Positions 48,010 through 57,499 of a stretch of 64,000 nt of DNA are shown in pieces. The translations under genes were made by a program, and so were the position numbers. Location: positions 496,001-560,000 of the forward strand of contig NZ_FXTJ01000001.1 of assembly GCF_900182545.1 (NCBI RefSeq), given 5' to 3'. Under the pieces are notes generated by a model. That model saw only the letters and a program-made list of their open reading frames with translations, was not told the DNA's origin and did not search any database. The stretch's first letter is position 1. Each line of letters starts with the position of its first letter. This DNA comes from Geodermatophilus aquaeductus (lineage in GTDB: Bacteria; Actinomycetota; Actinomycetes; Mycobacteriales; Geodermatophilaceae).

Positions 48010-50240
48010 TCGCTGCCGTTGCTCACCAGGATGACGATCTCCTGGTCGGGCACCGCGCGGCCGCCGCGCGGCGGGCTGGTGCCGAGCAGCGTGCCGGCCG
48101 GCTCGTCGCTGTCGACCCGGGCCGTCCGCGGGGAGAACCCGGCGTCGGTGAGCGTCCGCTCGCAGGACCGGACCCCGCCGCAGCCGGGCACCGGGCGGGT
48201 GTTGCCGTTCTGCACGGTCTCGTCGGCGGGCGGGAACTCACCGCTGCCGCGGGCCTCGAGGATCGGCGCCATGGCGTCGCGCCAGATGGTGGCGCCCTTG
48301 CCGCCGCCGAAACCGCCGACGTCCTCGTTCCGCTTGGGGTTGAGCACCATGACGCTGGCGGTGATCTCCGGCGTGTACCCGACGAAGGCGATCGAGTAGT
48401 TCTCCTGCGAGGTACCGGTCTTGCCGGCGATCTGGTGGCCGCGGACGTAGGCGCGCGAGCCGGTCTGCCCCGGGTTCCCCGGCTCGACGTCCCGGCGGAG
48501 CATCTGGTTGAGCGTGTTGGCCACCCCGGGCGGGACGGCCTCCGGCGTGCACCGGTCGCCCACCGGGAGCGGCTCGCCGTCAGCCCCGACGGCCGGCTCC
48601 CCGTTCTGGTCCAGGACGGCGGTCACCGGGACGACGTCGCACTGGGTGCCGCTGGCCGCCAGGGTCGAGTAGGCGCTGGCCAGCGCCAACGGGCTGGTGG
48701 CCTCCGAGCCGAAGGTGAACGACCCCCGGTTCTCGTCGATGATCTGCTGCGGCAGCTCGGGCGGGCTGAACTGGAACAGCCCCATCGCCTCGGCCATCCG
48801 CACCGGCTCCTCCACGCTGCCGAGGGCGTCCTCCAGCGCGAGGAAGTAGGTGTTGGACGACTGGTAGAGCGCCGTCGTCATGTCCAGCGTGGAGCGGTAG
48901 CCCGAGCCGGCGTTGCGCACGCAGTAGCGGCCGTCGGTGTTCCGCCCCTGGCACGGGCCGGAGTAGACCCGCGAGACGTACGGGTCGGGCGCGGTGAGCG
49001 AGTAGTACGAGGAGTAGCCGCGGGCCAGCGCGGCGGCCGCGGTGAACACCTTGTACGTGGACCCCGAGCCCTGGCTGGGCCAGGTGTTGAGGTTGAACGA
49101 CTCCTGGGTGCGGTCGCCGAGGTCGTATCCGAAGGTCCGGTTGACGGCCATCGCCAGCAGGTGCCCGGTGCCGGGCTCCACCGCGCTGAACATCGCCGCC
49201 AGCGAGTCCTCCCGCGGCAGCGTCTGGAGCACCGCGGCGTCGGCGGAGCGCTGCAGCTCGACGTCGAGGGTGGTCTGGATCGTGTAGCCGCCGTTGTCGA
49301 GCTCCTCCTGGGCGAGCCCCAGCTCCTGGACGACGTAGCGCTGCACGAAGTCGCAGACGAACGGGCCGACGGTGGCCTCGACGCAGCCGCGCGGGGGTGC
49401 CGGTCCGGGCGCCAGCCCGAGCGGCTCGGCCGCGGCCGCGGCCGCCTCGTCGGCGGTCACGAGGCCCTGGTCGGCCATCCGCGACAGCACCTCGTTGCGC
49501 CGGTCGGTGGCGGCCTCCGGGTTCGTGAACGGGTCGTCGTTCACCGGGCTCTGCACCAGACCGGCCAGCAGCGCCGCCTGCGGGAGGGTGAGCGCGGCGG
49601 CGTCCACACCGAAGTACGCCCGGGCGGCCGGCTGCACGCCGTAGGCGTTCTGCCCGAAGTACACGATGTTGAGGTAGCGGGCGAGGATCTCGTCCTTGCT
49701 GTAGAGGTCCTCCAGCGCCAGGGCCAGGCGCGCCTCGCGCAGCTTGCGGCCCACGGTCTGCTCGGTGGCGGCGGTGCGCTCCTCGGGGGTGTCGGCGGTC
49801 TGCAGCAGCGTCTGCTTGACCAGCTGCTGGGTGAGCGTCGACCCGCCCTCGGCGACCTCGCCGGCGGCGATGTTGGTGGCCAGCGCGCGCAGCGTCCCCT
49901 GCACGTCGAGACCGCGGTGAGCGTAGAAGCGGGAGTCCTCGATGGCCACCAGCGCGTCCTTCATGACGCCCGCGATCTCCTCCGGCTCGACCGGGTCGCG
50001 GTTCTCGTCGTAGAAGTACGTGATCGGCTCGCCGTTGGCGGCCAGCAGGACGGTGTTCCCGGCCGGCGGGTCGTCGGTGAACTCGGTGGGCAGGTCGCCG
50101 AGCAGGCCGGTGGACTGCTGCGCGGCGACCGTCGGGCCGCCGATCCACGGGAGCAGCAGACCGGCCACCAGGACCCCGGCGACCACGATCGTCGCGGCCA
50201 GCCGCAGCAGCGTGCCGGCCCGGCTGTCGTGCCGGTCCAT
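47724..50240 (-). CDS. Class A penicillin-binding protein (bifunctional transglycosylase/transpeptidase)
   Basis: 838 residues. One N-terminal membrane anchor (about 12-35). The GT51 glycosyltransferase has E-D-S-R-F-Y-A-H-R-G (catalytic Glu) and G-G-S-T-L-T-Q-Q-L-V-K-Q. The transpeptidase has S-x-x-K as G-S-T-Y-K, S-S-N, and K-T-G-T-S. A PASTA domain (about 690-750, E-R-T-L-T-D-A-G-F-S) follows, then an ~85-residue Pro/Glu/Ala tail. It polymerises and cross-links peptidoglycan outside the membrane. The ATG at 50240 begins M-D-R-H-D; upstream in-frame codons are unlikely. The tail overlaps the YihY frame on the other strand by 286 bases. Confidence 0.92.
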   Translation of the reverse strand: MDRHDSRAGTLLRLAATIVVAGVLVAGLLLPWIGGPTVAAQQSTGLLGDLPTEFTDDPPAGNTVLLAANGEPITYFYDENRDPVEPEEIAGVMKDALVAIEDSRFYAHRGLDVQGTLRALATNIAAGEVAEGGSTLTQQLVKQTLLQTADTPEERTAATEQTVGRKLREARLALALEDLYSKDEILARYLNIVYFGQNAYGVQPAARAYFGVDAAALTLPQAALLAGLVQSPVNDDPFTNPEAATDRRNEVLSRMADQGLVTADEAAAAAAEPLGLAPGPAPPRGCVEATVGPFVCDFVQRYVVQELGLAQEELDNGGYTIQTTLDVELQRSADAAVLQTLPREDSLAAMFSAVEPGTGHLLAMAVNRTFGYDLGDRTQESFNLNTWPSQGSGSTYKVFTAAAALARGYSSYYSLTAPDPYVSRVYSGPCQGRNTDGRYCVRNAGSGYRSTLDMTTALYQSSNTYFLALEDALGSVEEPVRMAEAMGLFQFSPPELPQQIIDENRGSFTFGSEATSPLALASAYSTLAASGTQCDVVPVTAVLDQNGEPAVGADGEPLPVGDRCTPEAVPPGVANTLNQMLRRDVEPGNPGQTGSRAYVRGHQIAGKTGTSQENYSIAFVGYTPEITASVMVLNPKRNEDVGGFGGGKGATIWRDAMAPILEARGSGEFPPADETVQNGNTRPVPGCGGVRSCERTLTDAGFSPRTARVDSDEPAGTLLGTSPPRGGRAVPDQEIVILVSNGSDYVEPAPEPEPPADPAPDPAPAPEPPPATEPPAPETPAPEPPPPPAPEPGTPAPEPPAPEPPAPAAPAPDAPAPGAPPPEFPGPGDPGPGFPPTA

Positions 50241-50331
50241 GAGCCCCCCTCCTCGGCGGCGCTCATGGAAACGGAGATCACCGCCGGCCACAACCACCCG
50301 CGCCGTACCGTCCCGCGGTCGGGGGACCACC

Positions 50332-52371
50332 TCAGCCGGCCAGCAGGTCGGGCAGGTCGTCGCGGTGCAGGACGACGAGGGTGCTCACCGCGCGGGTGAG
50401 GACCACGTAGAGGCGGGACAGCCCGCGCGGCTCGGCGGCCACGATGGCCGCCGGGTCGGCCACGACGACGGCGTCGAACTCCAGGCCCTTGGCCAGCGTG
50501 GCCGGCACGACGGCGATCCGCGCGGCGGGCGAGCCGTCGTCGGCGAGCACCGCCGCCTCCAGCCCCGCGGCGCCCAGCAGCCGCGCCACCTCGGGCACCG
50601 CGGCGTCGGCGCAGACCACGCCGATCGAGCCGGGACCGGCCGCGAGGTCGGCCACCACCTCGGCCAGCGGACCGGCGAGGTCGGCCACCGGGCGCACGGT
50701 GAGCGCACCGGGCTCGCGCCGCACGGCGGAGGCCGCCGGCAGGCCGGGCGCGATCGCCGGCAGCAGCCGGTTGGCGTAGTCGAGGACCTCCCCCGGCACG
50801 CGGTAGCCGCGGGTCAGCGGGCGGACGGCGGTCCCCGGCCGGCCCAGGCCCGCGAGCGTGGGTGCCCAGTCCGCCGGCGACCAGGGGCTGGTGGCCTGGG
50901 CGAGGTCGCCGAGCACGGTGAGCGACCCGGCGGCCAGCCGGCGGGCCACCGCGCGGCACTGCAGCGGCGAGAGGTCCTGCGCCTCGTCGACGACGACGTG
51001 CCCGTAGCCGGCCGTCCGCTCGAGCAGCCCGGCCACCTCGTCGACCAGGACGGCGTCGGCGGCGCTCCAGGGCGTGCTGCGCACCGAGCGCGGCGCCGGG
51101 CGGTGCAGCAGCGCCTGCTCCTCCTCGGTGAGCACGCCGCGTGCGGCGCGGGCGAGGACGGCGGGGTCGCCGAGCAGCTCGGCGACCAGGCCGGCGGGGT
51201 CGCGGGCGGGCCAGACGGCGTCGCAGAACGCGCGGACCTCGGGACTGCGGGCAGCGCGGCGGGTCTCGGCGTCGCTCGGGCTGCCGCCGGCCTCCTCCTT
51301 CTGCCGCCGCGCGTCCCCGGCCAGGAGCATCGCCAGCCGCTCGCGTCCGGCGGCGTAGTGCAGCCGCTGCTGGTCGTCGGCGACCCGGCCGCGGCGGCGC
51401 AGGTCGTCGACGAACCGCTTGAGCCGCTCCACCGGCACCCGGTACCGGCGGCCGGCCAGCGGCACCAGGACGTCGTCGGCCGGCTTGGCGATCGCGCCCC
51501 ACAGCGCCCGCTCGAGCACCTGGGCCATGCGGGCGTCGCCCTTCAGGACGGCGACCTCCGGAGCGTCCTGCGCCCGCACCGGCACCCGGCCGGTGAGCTC
51601 GGCGACCGTCGTCTGGTCGACGTCGACCTCGCCGAGGGTGGGCAGCACCTGCTCGATGTAGCGCAGGAACGCGCGGTTGGGGCCGACGACGAGGACGCCG
51701 GTGCGCGCCAGCTGCCCGCCGTGCGTGTAGAGCAGGTAGGCGGCGCGGTGCAGGCCGACCGCCGTCTTGCCGGTGCCCGGGGCGCCCTGCACGCAGACCG
51801 ACTCGGCCAGGGGGGCGCGGACGATCTCGTCCTGCTCGGGCTGGATGGTGGCGACGATGTCGCGCATGGGGCCGCTGCGCGGGCGCTCGATCTCGGCCCG
51901 CAGCAGCGAGCCGTCGCCCTCCTCGCCGGCAGCGAGCAGCTCGTCCTCGTAGCTGGTGAGCTCCCCGCCGGAGAAGCCGAACCGGCGACGGCGGACCAGG
52001 CCCTGCGGATCGGCGGCGCTGGCCCGGTAGAACGGCCGGCTCATGGGCGCCCGCCAGTCGATGACCACGGGGGTGCCCGTGGCGTCGCGGACGTGCCGGC
52101 GGCCGATGTGGAAGGTCTCCTCCGCACCGTCGGTGCGGCCGAAGAAGGCGGGCACGCCGGGGTCGGCGGCCAGGGAGCGCAGCCGCTCGGCGCGGGCGGC
52201 GCCCAGCCGCTCGGAGGCCCACGCGTCCACGCCGGCGTCGACGACGGCGCCGGCGGCGGTGCGCATCTCGGTGAGGCAGTCGTCGGCGAGGGCCAGGTGG
52301 GCGCGCTCGGCGGCGAGGACGGGGTCGGTCGGGGTGGCGGTCACGGTCGTGTCGGTCGATGTCGCTGACAC
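50332..52371 (-). CDS. HelD-like UvrD-family helicase / RNA polymerase recycling factor
   Basis: 679 residues. Walker A is G-A-P-G-T-G-K-T-A-V-G (about 196-206), preceded by I-Q-P-E-Q-D-E-I-V-R. Walker B is V-V-V-D-E-A-Q-D-L-S-P-L-Q, and a helicase motif IV-VI region lies near the end (A-K-G-L-E-F-D-A-V-V-V, Y-V-V-L-T-R-A). The N-terminal coiled coil and the order of motifs match actinobacterial HelD, which binds stalled RNA polymerase and can protect it from rifampicin. The GTG at 52371 is divergent from the dehydrogenase gene; TAGCGT 9 bases upstream is a possible -10. Confidence 0.88.
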   Translation of the reverse strand: MSATSTDTTVTATPTDPVLAAERAHLALADDCLTEMRTAAGAVVDAGVDAWASERLGAARAERLRSLAADPGVPAFFGRTDGAEETFHIGRRHVRDATGTPVVIDWRAPMSRPFYRASAADPQGLVRRRRFGFSGGELTSYEDELLAAGEEGDGSLLRAEIERPRSGPMRDIVATIQPEQDEIVRAPLAESVCVQGAPGTGKTAVGLHRAAYLLYTHGGQLARTGVLVVGPNRAFLRYIEQVLPTLGEVDVDQTTVAELTGRVPVRAQDAPEVAVLKGDARMAQVLERALWGAIAKPADDVLVPLAGRRYRVPVERLKRFVDDLRRRGRVADDQQRLHYAAGRERLAMLLAGDARRQKEEAGGSPSDAETRRAARSPEVRAFCDAVWPARDPAGLVAELLGDPAVLARAARGVLTEEEQALLHRPAPRSVRSTPWSAADAVLVDEVAGLLERTAGYGHVVVDEAQDLSPLQCRAVARRLAAGSLTVLGDLAQATSPWSPADWAPTLAGLGRPGTAVRPLTRGYRVPGEVLDYANRLLPAIAPGLPAASAVRREPGALTVRPVADLAGPLAEVVADLAAGPGSIGVVCADAAVPEVARLLGAAGLEAAVLADDGSPAARIAVVPATLAKGLEFDAVVVADPAAIVAAEPRGLSRLYVVLTRAVSTLVVLHRDDLPDLLAG

Positions 52372-52463
52372 GGTCGGTGGACGCTACGCCGGGACGTGCT
52401 CCGCGTCACCCCCTCCCCGGGGGCGCCGGTGGAACGGGAACGACCCCCGGGGAGTATCGGGGC

Positions 52464-53480
52464 ATGCCCGACTCGATGCTCGCCGGCCGGCTCAACGTGC
52501 GCACCAAGCAGTTCGAGGTCAAGGAGGTGCCGCGCCCGACGCCCGGCCCCGGCCAGGTCCTCGTCGAGGTGCGCGCCGCCGGCATCTGCCTGTCCGACGT
52601 CCACCTCATCGAGGGCCAGCTCAACCCGCTGTTCCTGCAGGGCGACGAGGTCACCCTCGGGCACGAGGTCGCCGGCGTGGTCGCCGAGCTCGGCGAGGGC
52701 GTGACCGGCCGGCAGCCGGGCGAGCGGGTCACCCTGCAGGCCGGCGAGGAGGTCGACGGGTGGATCCACACCCGCGGCGTCGACTACGACGGCGGGTGGG
52801 CGCAGTACGCGCTGGCCACCGTCGAGACGCTGGTGCCCATCCCCGACGACCTGCCCTTCGAGCAGGCGTGCATCGTGCCCGACGCCGTCTCGACGCCGTG
52901 GGCCTCGATCGTGAAGACGGCGGGGGTGCGCGCCGGCGAGCCGGTGGGCGTGTGGGGCATCGGCGGCCTGGGCGCGCACGCGGTGCAGCTGCTGCGGCTG
53001 GCCGGCGCGGCGCCGATCGTCGCCGTCGACCCGGTCGAGTCCGCCCGGGAGCGGGCGCTGGCCTTCGGCGCCGACCTCGCGCTGGACCCCTCCGAGGACA
53101 TCGCTCCCCGCGTGCGGGAGCTGACCGGCGGCGCGGGCCTGGCCTACGCCTTCGACTTCGCCGGCGTCGCCGCGGTGCGCGAGCAGGCCGTGCGCTGCCT
53201 GGAGCGCGAGGGCGCGCTGGTGCTCGTCGGCCTCACCGACCAGCCGCTGACCATCCGCAACGGCACCCAGTTCAGCTACTTCTCCCAGCGGATCCTCGGC
53301 CACTACGGCTCCGAGCCCGCGCACGTCGAGCAGCTCGTGCGCCTGGTCCGGCACGGCCGCCTCGACCTGTCGCGCTCGATCTCCGGCACGCTGCCGCTGG
53401 CGGAGGCCGCCCGCGGCGTCGAGATGCTCGAGCGCAAGGAGGGCAACCCGATCCGCCTGGTCCTGCAGCCCCACGGCTGA
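52464..53480 (+). CDS. Zinc-binding-type alcohol dehydrogenase, lacking the structural zinc site
   Basis: 338 residues of medium-chain dehydrogenase. Catalytic zinc ligands are suggested by Cys in A-G-I-C-L-S-D-V-H and His-Glu in L-G-H-E-V-A-G. The Rossmann motif is G-I-G-G-L-G-A-H-A (about 175-183). The four-cysteine structural zinc lobe normally found near residue 100 is absent; that region reads G-W-I-H-T-R-G-V-D-Y-D-G-G-W-A. Substrate unknown. The ATG at 52464 has GAGTAT 6 bases upstream and no ribosome site. Confidence 0.82.
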   Translation: MPDSMLAGRLNVRTKQFEVKEVPRPTPGPGQVLVEVRAAGICLSDVHLIEGQLNPLFLQGDEVTLGHEVAGVVAELGEGVTGRQPGERVTLQAGEEVDGWIHTRGVDYDGGWAQYALATVETLVPIPDDLPFEQACIVPDAVSTPWASIVKTAGVRAGEPVGVWGIGGLGAHAVQLLRLAGAAPIVAVDPVESARERALAFGADLALDPSEDIAPRVRELTGGAGLAYAFDFAGVAAVREQAVRCLEREGALVLVGLTDQPLTIRNGTQFSYFSQRILGHYGSEPAHVEQLVRLVRHGRLDLSRSISGTLPLAEAARGVEMLERKEGNPIRLVLQPHG

Positions 53481-53482
53481 GG

Positions 53483-54148
53483 TCAGGGGCGGTCGCCGGG
53501 CTCCACGATGTGGACCTGCACCGCGCGGAACTGCCCCGGGGTGGCCAGCAGGACCTCCTTCGTCGGCTCGCCGACCTCCAGCGCCGGCTCCCGGCGCAGT
53601 GCCGCCAGGGGCGCCAGCCGGGGGTCGGCGAGCACGGCATCGACCATCCCCCGGTCGCCGCCGGTGAACAGGGCGGCCACCCCGCCGGCGTGCGGGAGCA
53701 GCACCCGGGCGGCGGTGTCGGCGGCCGAGGTGACGACGGCGTCGGCCTGGTTGCCGCGGCGCCGGGCGAAGCGCTGCTGGCTCCACCCGCCGGCGGCGCT
53801 GCGGCCCTGCACCAGGCGGCTGTCGACCTTGGAGACGACGAGGTCCGCGCCGTCGAAGACGCCGGTGGCCCAGCGGCCGCGGCGCACGAGCAGCACCGCG
53901 GCGCGCCGGGGCTGCCGCGCCGCGGCGGTGAAGGCGGTCAGCAGCGGGGCCGACGGCGTCCACCCGAAGGGCGCGCGCAGCGTCAGCGTGGTGCCGTCGG
54001 CGCACGCCACGTCCACCGCGCCGTCGTCGCCGGCCCTCGCCTCCAGCGCCCCGTGGCGCGCGACGACGCCGTCCAGCCAGCGGCCGAGCCGCTCCGGTGC
54101 GACGCCGAGGACGCGGCCGCCGCCGGCCGCCGGCCGGGGACGGGTCAC
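53483..54148 (-). CDS. acVLRF1-family peptidyl-tRNA hydrolase / release factor
   Basis: About 221 residues. The diagnostic block is K-V-D-S-R-L-V-Q-G-R-S-A-A-G-G-W-S-Q-Q-R-F-A-R-R-R, in which G-G-x-x-Q-Q-R corresponds to the catalytic glutamine loop of the Vms1/eRF1-like release fold. R-R-G-R-W-A-T-G-V-F-D-G and a C-terminal beta domain fit too. Actinobacterial Vms1-like release factor 1 is a ribosome-rescue hydrolase that frees peptides from stalled 50S complexes. The GTG at 54148 comes 4 bases after the MFS stop; GTG 54169 (overlapping) is an alternative. Cotranscription with the MFS gene is likely. Confidence 0.8.
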   Translation of the reverse strand: MTRPRPAAGGGRVLGVAPERLGRWLDGVVARHGALEARAGDDGAVDVACADGTTLTLRAPFGWTPSAPLLTAFTAAARQPRRAAVLLVRRGRWATGVFDGADLVVSKVDSRLVQGRSAAGGWSQQRFARRRGNQADAVVTSAADTAARVLLPHAGGVAALFTGGDRGMVDAVLADPRLAPLAALRREPALEVGEPTKEVLLATPGQFRAVQVHIVEPGDRP

Positions 54149-54152
54149 CGGC

Positions 54153-55379
54153 TCAGCCGGTGACCTCACCGGCGAGTGCCGGCTCGACCAGGTTCTCGGC
54201 CGGCACGTGCAGCAGCCGCTGCGCGGCGATCACGACCACCGCGGCGATCCCGGCCGAGACCGTCGCGACGAGGAAGGCGGCGTTGGCGCTGACCGTGTCG
54301 ACGACCTTGCCGGCGATCGAGGTGCCGACGGCGACGCCGAGGCCGAGCGCGGTGCCGATCCAGGTGAACGCCTCGGTGACGGCGGACTTCGGGACGATCA
54401 GCTCCGCGAGGGTGAACGAGCTGATCAGCGACGGCGAGACGGCCACCCCGGCCAGCACGACGAACGGGATCATCACCCACACGTTGCCGATGAGCACCAG
54501 CGGCACGGACAGGACGGTGAGCACCACCAGGACGACGAGCAGCCGGTGCCGCAGCGGGTGCCGCCAGTGCACCGCGCCCCAGCCGATGCCGCTGACCATC
54601 GAGCCGACGGCGAGCCCCGCGATGAGGACCCCCGACAGCGCCATCGCCCCGACCTCGTCGGCGAAGGCGACCAGCGCGATCTCGAGCGTGCCGAGGATCG
54701 ACCCGACGGCGGCGCCGACCACGAACAGCACCCGCAGTCCGGGCGTGCGGATGGCCGAGGGCCCCCGGCGCGCCTCGTGCCCGTGCGGCGGCGGTTCGGT
54801 GCGGCCCTGGGCGGCGAACAGCAGCGCGCCGACGACGGCGAGGGTGAACGCGGTGACCACGCCCGAGGTCGCGTGACCGGTGGTCGACAGGAACGTGACG
54901 AGCACCGGCCCGACGATGAAGACCATCTCGTCGACGACGGACTCCATGGCCAGCGCCGCGGGCAGCCGCGTGGTGCCGCGCAGCAGGTGCGTCCACCGCA
55001 CGCGGATCATCGAGGCGACCGGCGGGATGCAGGCACCAGCGACCCCGGCGGTGACGAAGAAGGTCCAGCGCGGCCAGTCCTCCTTCACCGCGGTGAGGAA
55101 CAGCGCGCCGGCCGCGGCGAAGAGCACGACGACGGGGATCAGCGTGCGGCGCTGCCCGAAGGCGTCGGCGAGGCGGCCGAGGACCGGCCCGGCCAGGGCG
55201 GTGGTGACCGCGCCGGCCGCGGCGACGGTGCCGCCCAGGCCGTAGGACCCGGTCTCGTCGGCGACCAGCAGGACGCAGCCGAGCCCGACCATCGACAACG
55301 GCAGCCGGCCGATGAAGGCAGCGAGCACCATGGGGAGCGCGTGCGGCGTGCGCAGCACGTGCAGGTAGGGATTGGGCAC
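54153..55379 (-). CDS. MFS transporter
   Basis: 408 residues, twelve predicted helices. The loop-2-3 motif is G-R-L-A-D-A-F-G-Q-R-R; the second half contains G-S-M-V-S-G-I-G-W-G. The opening P-N-P-Y-L-H-V-L-R-T-P-H-A and R-L-P-L-S-M-V-G-L are typical of a large actinobacterial MFS group with unknown, possibly drug-like, substrates. It precedes the acVLRF1 gene with essentially no gap. No regulator is adjacent. Confidence 0.8.
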   Translation of the reverse strand: MPNPYLHVLRTPHALPMVLAAFIGRLPLSMVGLGCVLLVADETGSYGLGGTVAAAGAVTTALAGPVLGRLADAFGQRRTLIPVVVLFAAAGALFLTAVKEDWPRWTFFVTAGVAGACIPPVASMIRVRWTHLLRGTTRLPAALAMESVVDEMVFIVGPVLVTFLSTTGHATSGVVTAFTLAVVGALLFAAQGRTEPPPHGHEARRGPSAIRTPGLRVLFVVGAAVGSILGTLEIALVAFADEVGAMALSGVLIAGLAVGSMVSGIGWGAVHWRHPLRHRLLVVLVVLTVLSVPLVLIGNVWVMIPFVVLAGVAVSPSLISSFTLAELIVPKSAVTEAFTWIGTALGLGVAVGTSIAGKVVDTVSANAAFLVATVSAGIAAVVVIAAQRLLHVPAENLVEPALAGEVTG

Positions 55380-55481
55380 CGGGGAGCGACCTGTCGTCAG
55401 GGGGACGCGGGTTCGCCCGTCACGCTAACCGACGTCCGGGCACCCGGCTGGGAGGCACCTGGCGGAGCGTGAGCGGACGAG

Positions 55482-55551
55482 CACGGCCCCGCCCGGACGA
55501 CGCTGTCCGTGCGGGGCCGTGGGGTCCCACCGCGCGCGTCGGCGCGGTGGG
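55482..55551. terminator. Two hairpins between pckG and the MFS gene
   Basis: CCCACCGCGC (55526-55535) pairs with GCGCGGTGGG (55542-55551), directly after the pckG stop. CACGGCCCCGC (55482-55492) pairs with GCGGGGCCGTG (55511-55521) with an inner CGGAC/GTCCG extension. Tandem terminators of pckG on the minus strand; the remaining ~100 bases to the MFS start show nothing distinctive. Confidence 0.7.
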
Positions 55552-55556
55552 GGTCT

Positions 55557-57371
55557 TCAGGCGAGGCGGCTCTTGAGGATCTCCAGCTCGTCCCACATGG
55601 TGCTGGGCAGCTTGTCCCCGAACTTCTCGAACCACTCGGTGATCTGCGGGACCTCCTGCCGCCACTCGTCCTTGTCGACGGCGAGGGCCTTGCGGACCTG
55701 GTCCTCGCTCATGTCGAGGCCGGAGACGTCGAGCGAGTCGGGCGTGGGCACGTGGCCGACGGCGGTCTCCTCGGCGGCGGCGGTGCCCTCGAGGCGCTCG
55801 ATGACCCACTTGAGCACGCGGCTGTTCTCGCCGAAGCCCGGCCACAGGAAGCCGCCGTCCTCGTCGCGGCGGAACCAGTTCACGTAGAAGATCCGCGGTA
55901 GCTTGGTGGCGTCGTGCATCTTGCCGGTCTCGACCCAGTGGCCGAAGTAGTCGGCGGCGTTGTAGCCGATGAACGGCAGCATCGCGAAGGGGTCGCGGCG
56001 GACGACGCCGACGGCGCCGGTGGCCGCGGCCGTCGTCTCCGAGGAGAGCGTGGCGCCCATGAACACGCCGTGGTTCCAGTCCCGCGCCTCGGTGACCAGC
56101 GGGATCGTCGTCTTGCGGCGGCCGCCGAAGAGGATCGCCGAGATCGGCACGCCCTTCGGGTCCTCGTACTCCGGCGCGAGGATCGGGCACTGGGTGATCG
56201 GGGTGCAGAACCGCGAGTTCGGGTGCGACGAGGGCTCGTCGCTGTCCGGCGTCCAGTCCTGCTTCTTCCAGCTGGTGAGGTGCGCCGGCGGCTCGTCGGT
56301 CATGCCCTCCCACCAGACGTCGCCGTCGTCGGTGAGCGCGACGTTGGTGAACACCGAGTTGCCCTGGTCGATGGTGCGCATCGCGTTGGGGTTGGTGTCC
56401 CAGCCGGTGCCCGGCGCGACGCCGAACAGGCCGTACTCGGGGTTGAGCGCGTAGAGCCGGCCGTCCTCGCCGAACCGCATCCAGGCGATGTCGTCGCCGA
56501 GGGTCTCGACCCTCCAGCCCGGGATGGTCGGCTCGAGCATCGCCAGGTTGGTCTTGCCGCAGGCGCTCGGGAAGGCCGCCGCCACGTAGTACGTCTTCTG
56601 CTGCGGGCTGGTCAGCTTGAGGATCAGCATGTGCTCGGCGAGCCAGCCCTCGTCCCGCGCCATCGCCGAGGCGATCCGCAGCGAGTAGCACTTCTTGCCC
56701 AGCAGGGCGTTGCCGCCGTAGCCCGAGCCGTAGGACCAGATGGCCCGCTCCTCGGGGAAGTGCACGATGTACTTGGTCTGGCTGCACGGCCAGGGCACGT
56801 CCTCCTGGCCCGGCTCGAGCGGGGCGCCGAGGGAGTGCATGGCCGGCACGAACGGCCGGTCGGTGCCCATGGCCTCGAGGATCCGGCTGCCGATGCGCGC
56901 CATGACCCGCATGGAGACGACGACGTACTCGGAGTCGGTGAGCTCCACGCCGAACATCGGGTTCTCGGCCTCGACCGGGCCCATGCAGAACGGGATGACG
57001 TACATCGTCCGGCCGCGCATCGAGCCCCGGTACAGCTCGGTCATGACCGACTTCATCTCGTCGGGGGCCATCCAGTTGTTGGTCGGCCCCGCGTCGGCCT
57101 CGTCGACCGAGCAGATGAAGGTGCGGTCCTCGACGCGCGCGACGTCACTGGGGTCGGAGGCGCACCAGAACGAGTTGGGCTTCTTCTCCAGGCGGGTGAA
57201 GGTGCCGGCGTCGACCAGCTTCTGGGTGAGCCGCTCCCACTCCTCGTCGGTGCCGTCCACCCACACCACCTGGTCCGGGGTGGTCAGCTCCGCCATCTCG
57301 CGGACCCAGGCGAGCAGCCGGGCGTGCGTCGTGGGGGCGTTCTCGAGACCGGGGGTGGCCACGGAAGTCAC
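55557..57371 (-). CDS. pckG: Phosphoenolpyruvate carboxykinase (GTP)
   Basis: 604 residues, the expected size for GTP-PEPCK. It interconverts oxaloacetate and PEP, the entry to gluconeogenesis. The P-loop with the active-site Cys is [10 protein letters not shown] (about residue 270). Other signatures are [26 protein letters not shown] and [13 protein letters not shown]. The GTG at 57371 follows GGATGGAGAC. Together with nearby fatty-acid and hydroxybutyrate genes it supports growth on C2/C4 carbon. Confidence 0.95.
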   Translation of the reverse strand: MTSVATPGLENAPTTHARLLAWVREMAELTTPDQVVWVDGTDEEWERLTQKLVDAGTFTRLEKKPNSFWCASDPSDVARVEDRTFICSVDEADAGPTNNWMAPDEMKSVMTELYRGSMRGRTMYVIPFCMGPVEAENPMFGVELTDSEYVVVSMRVMARIGSRILEAMGTDRPFVPAMHSLGAPLEPGQEDVPWPCSQTKYIVHFPEERAIWSYGSGYGGNALLGKKCYSLRIASAMARDEGWLAEHMLILKLTSPQQKTYYVAAAFPSACGKTNLAMLEPTIPGWRVETLGDDIAWMRFGEDGRLYALNPEYGLFGVAPGTGWDTNPNAMRTIDQGNSVFTNVALTDDGDVWWEGMTDEPPAHLTSWKKQDWTPDSDEPSSHPNSRFCTPITQCPILAPEYEDPKGVPISAILFGGRRKTTIPLVTEARDWNHGVFMGATLSSETTAAATGAVGVVRRDPFAMLPFIGYNAADYFGHWVETGKMHDATKLPRIFYVNWFRRDEDGGFLWPGFGENSRVLKWVIERLEGTAAAEETAVGHVPTPDSLDVSGLDMSEDQVRKALAVDKDEWRQEVPQITEWFEKFGDKLPSTMWDELEILKSRLA

Positions 57372-57499
57372 GGCGTCTCCATCCTCTGGGCACGCCGGGT
57401 GTCGACGGACACCGGCGCCGGTGCGTGCTGTGACCCGGGTCCGGCGGAACGCGTCCGGCCGTCCGGGTCGGGTCAGCGTACAAGCGGGGACACCCGCCT

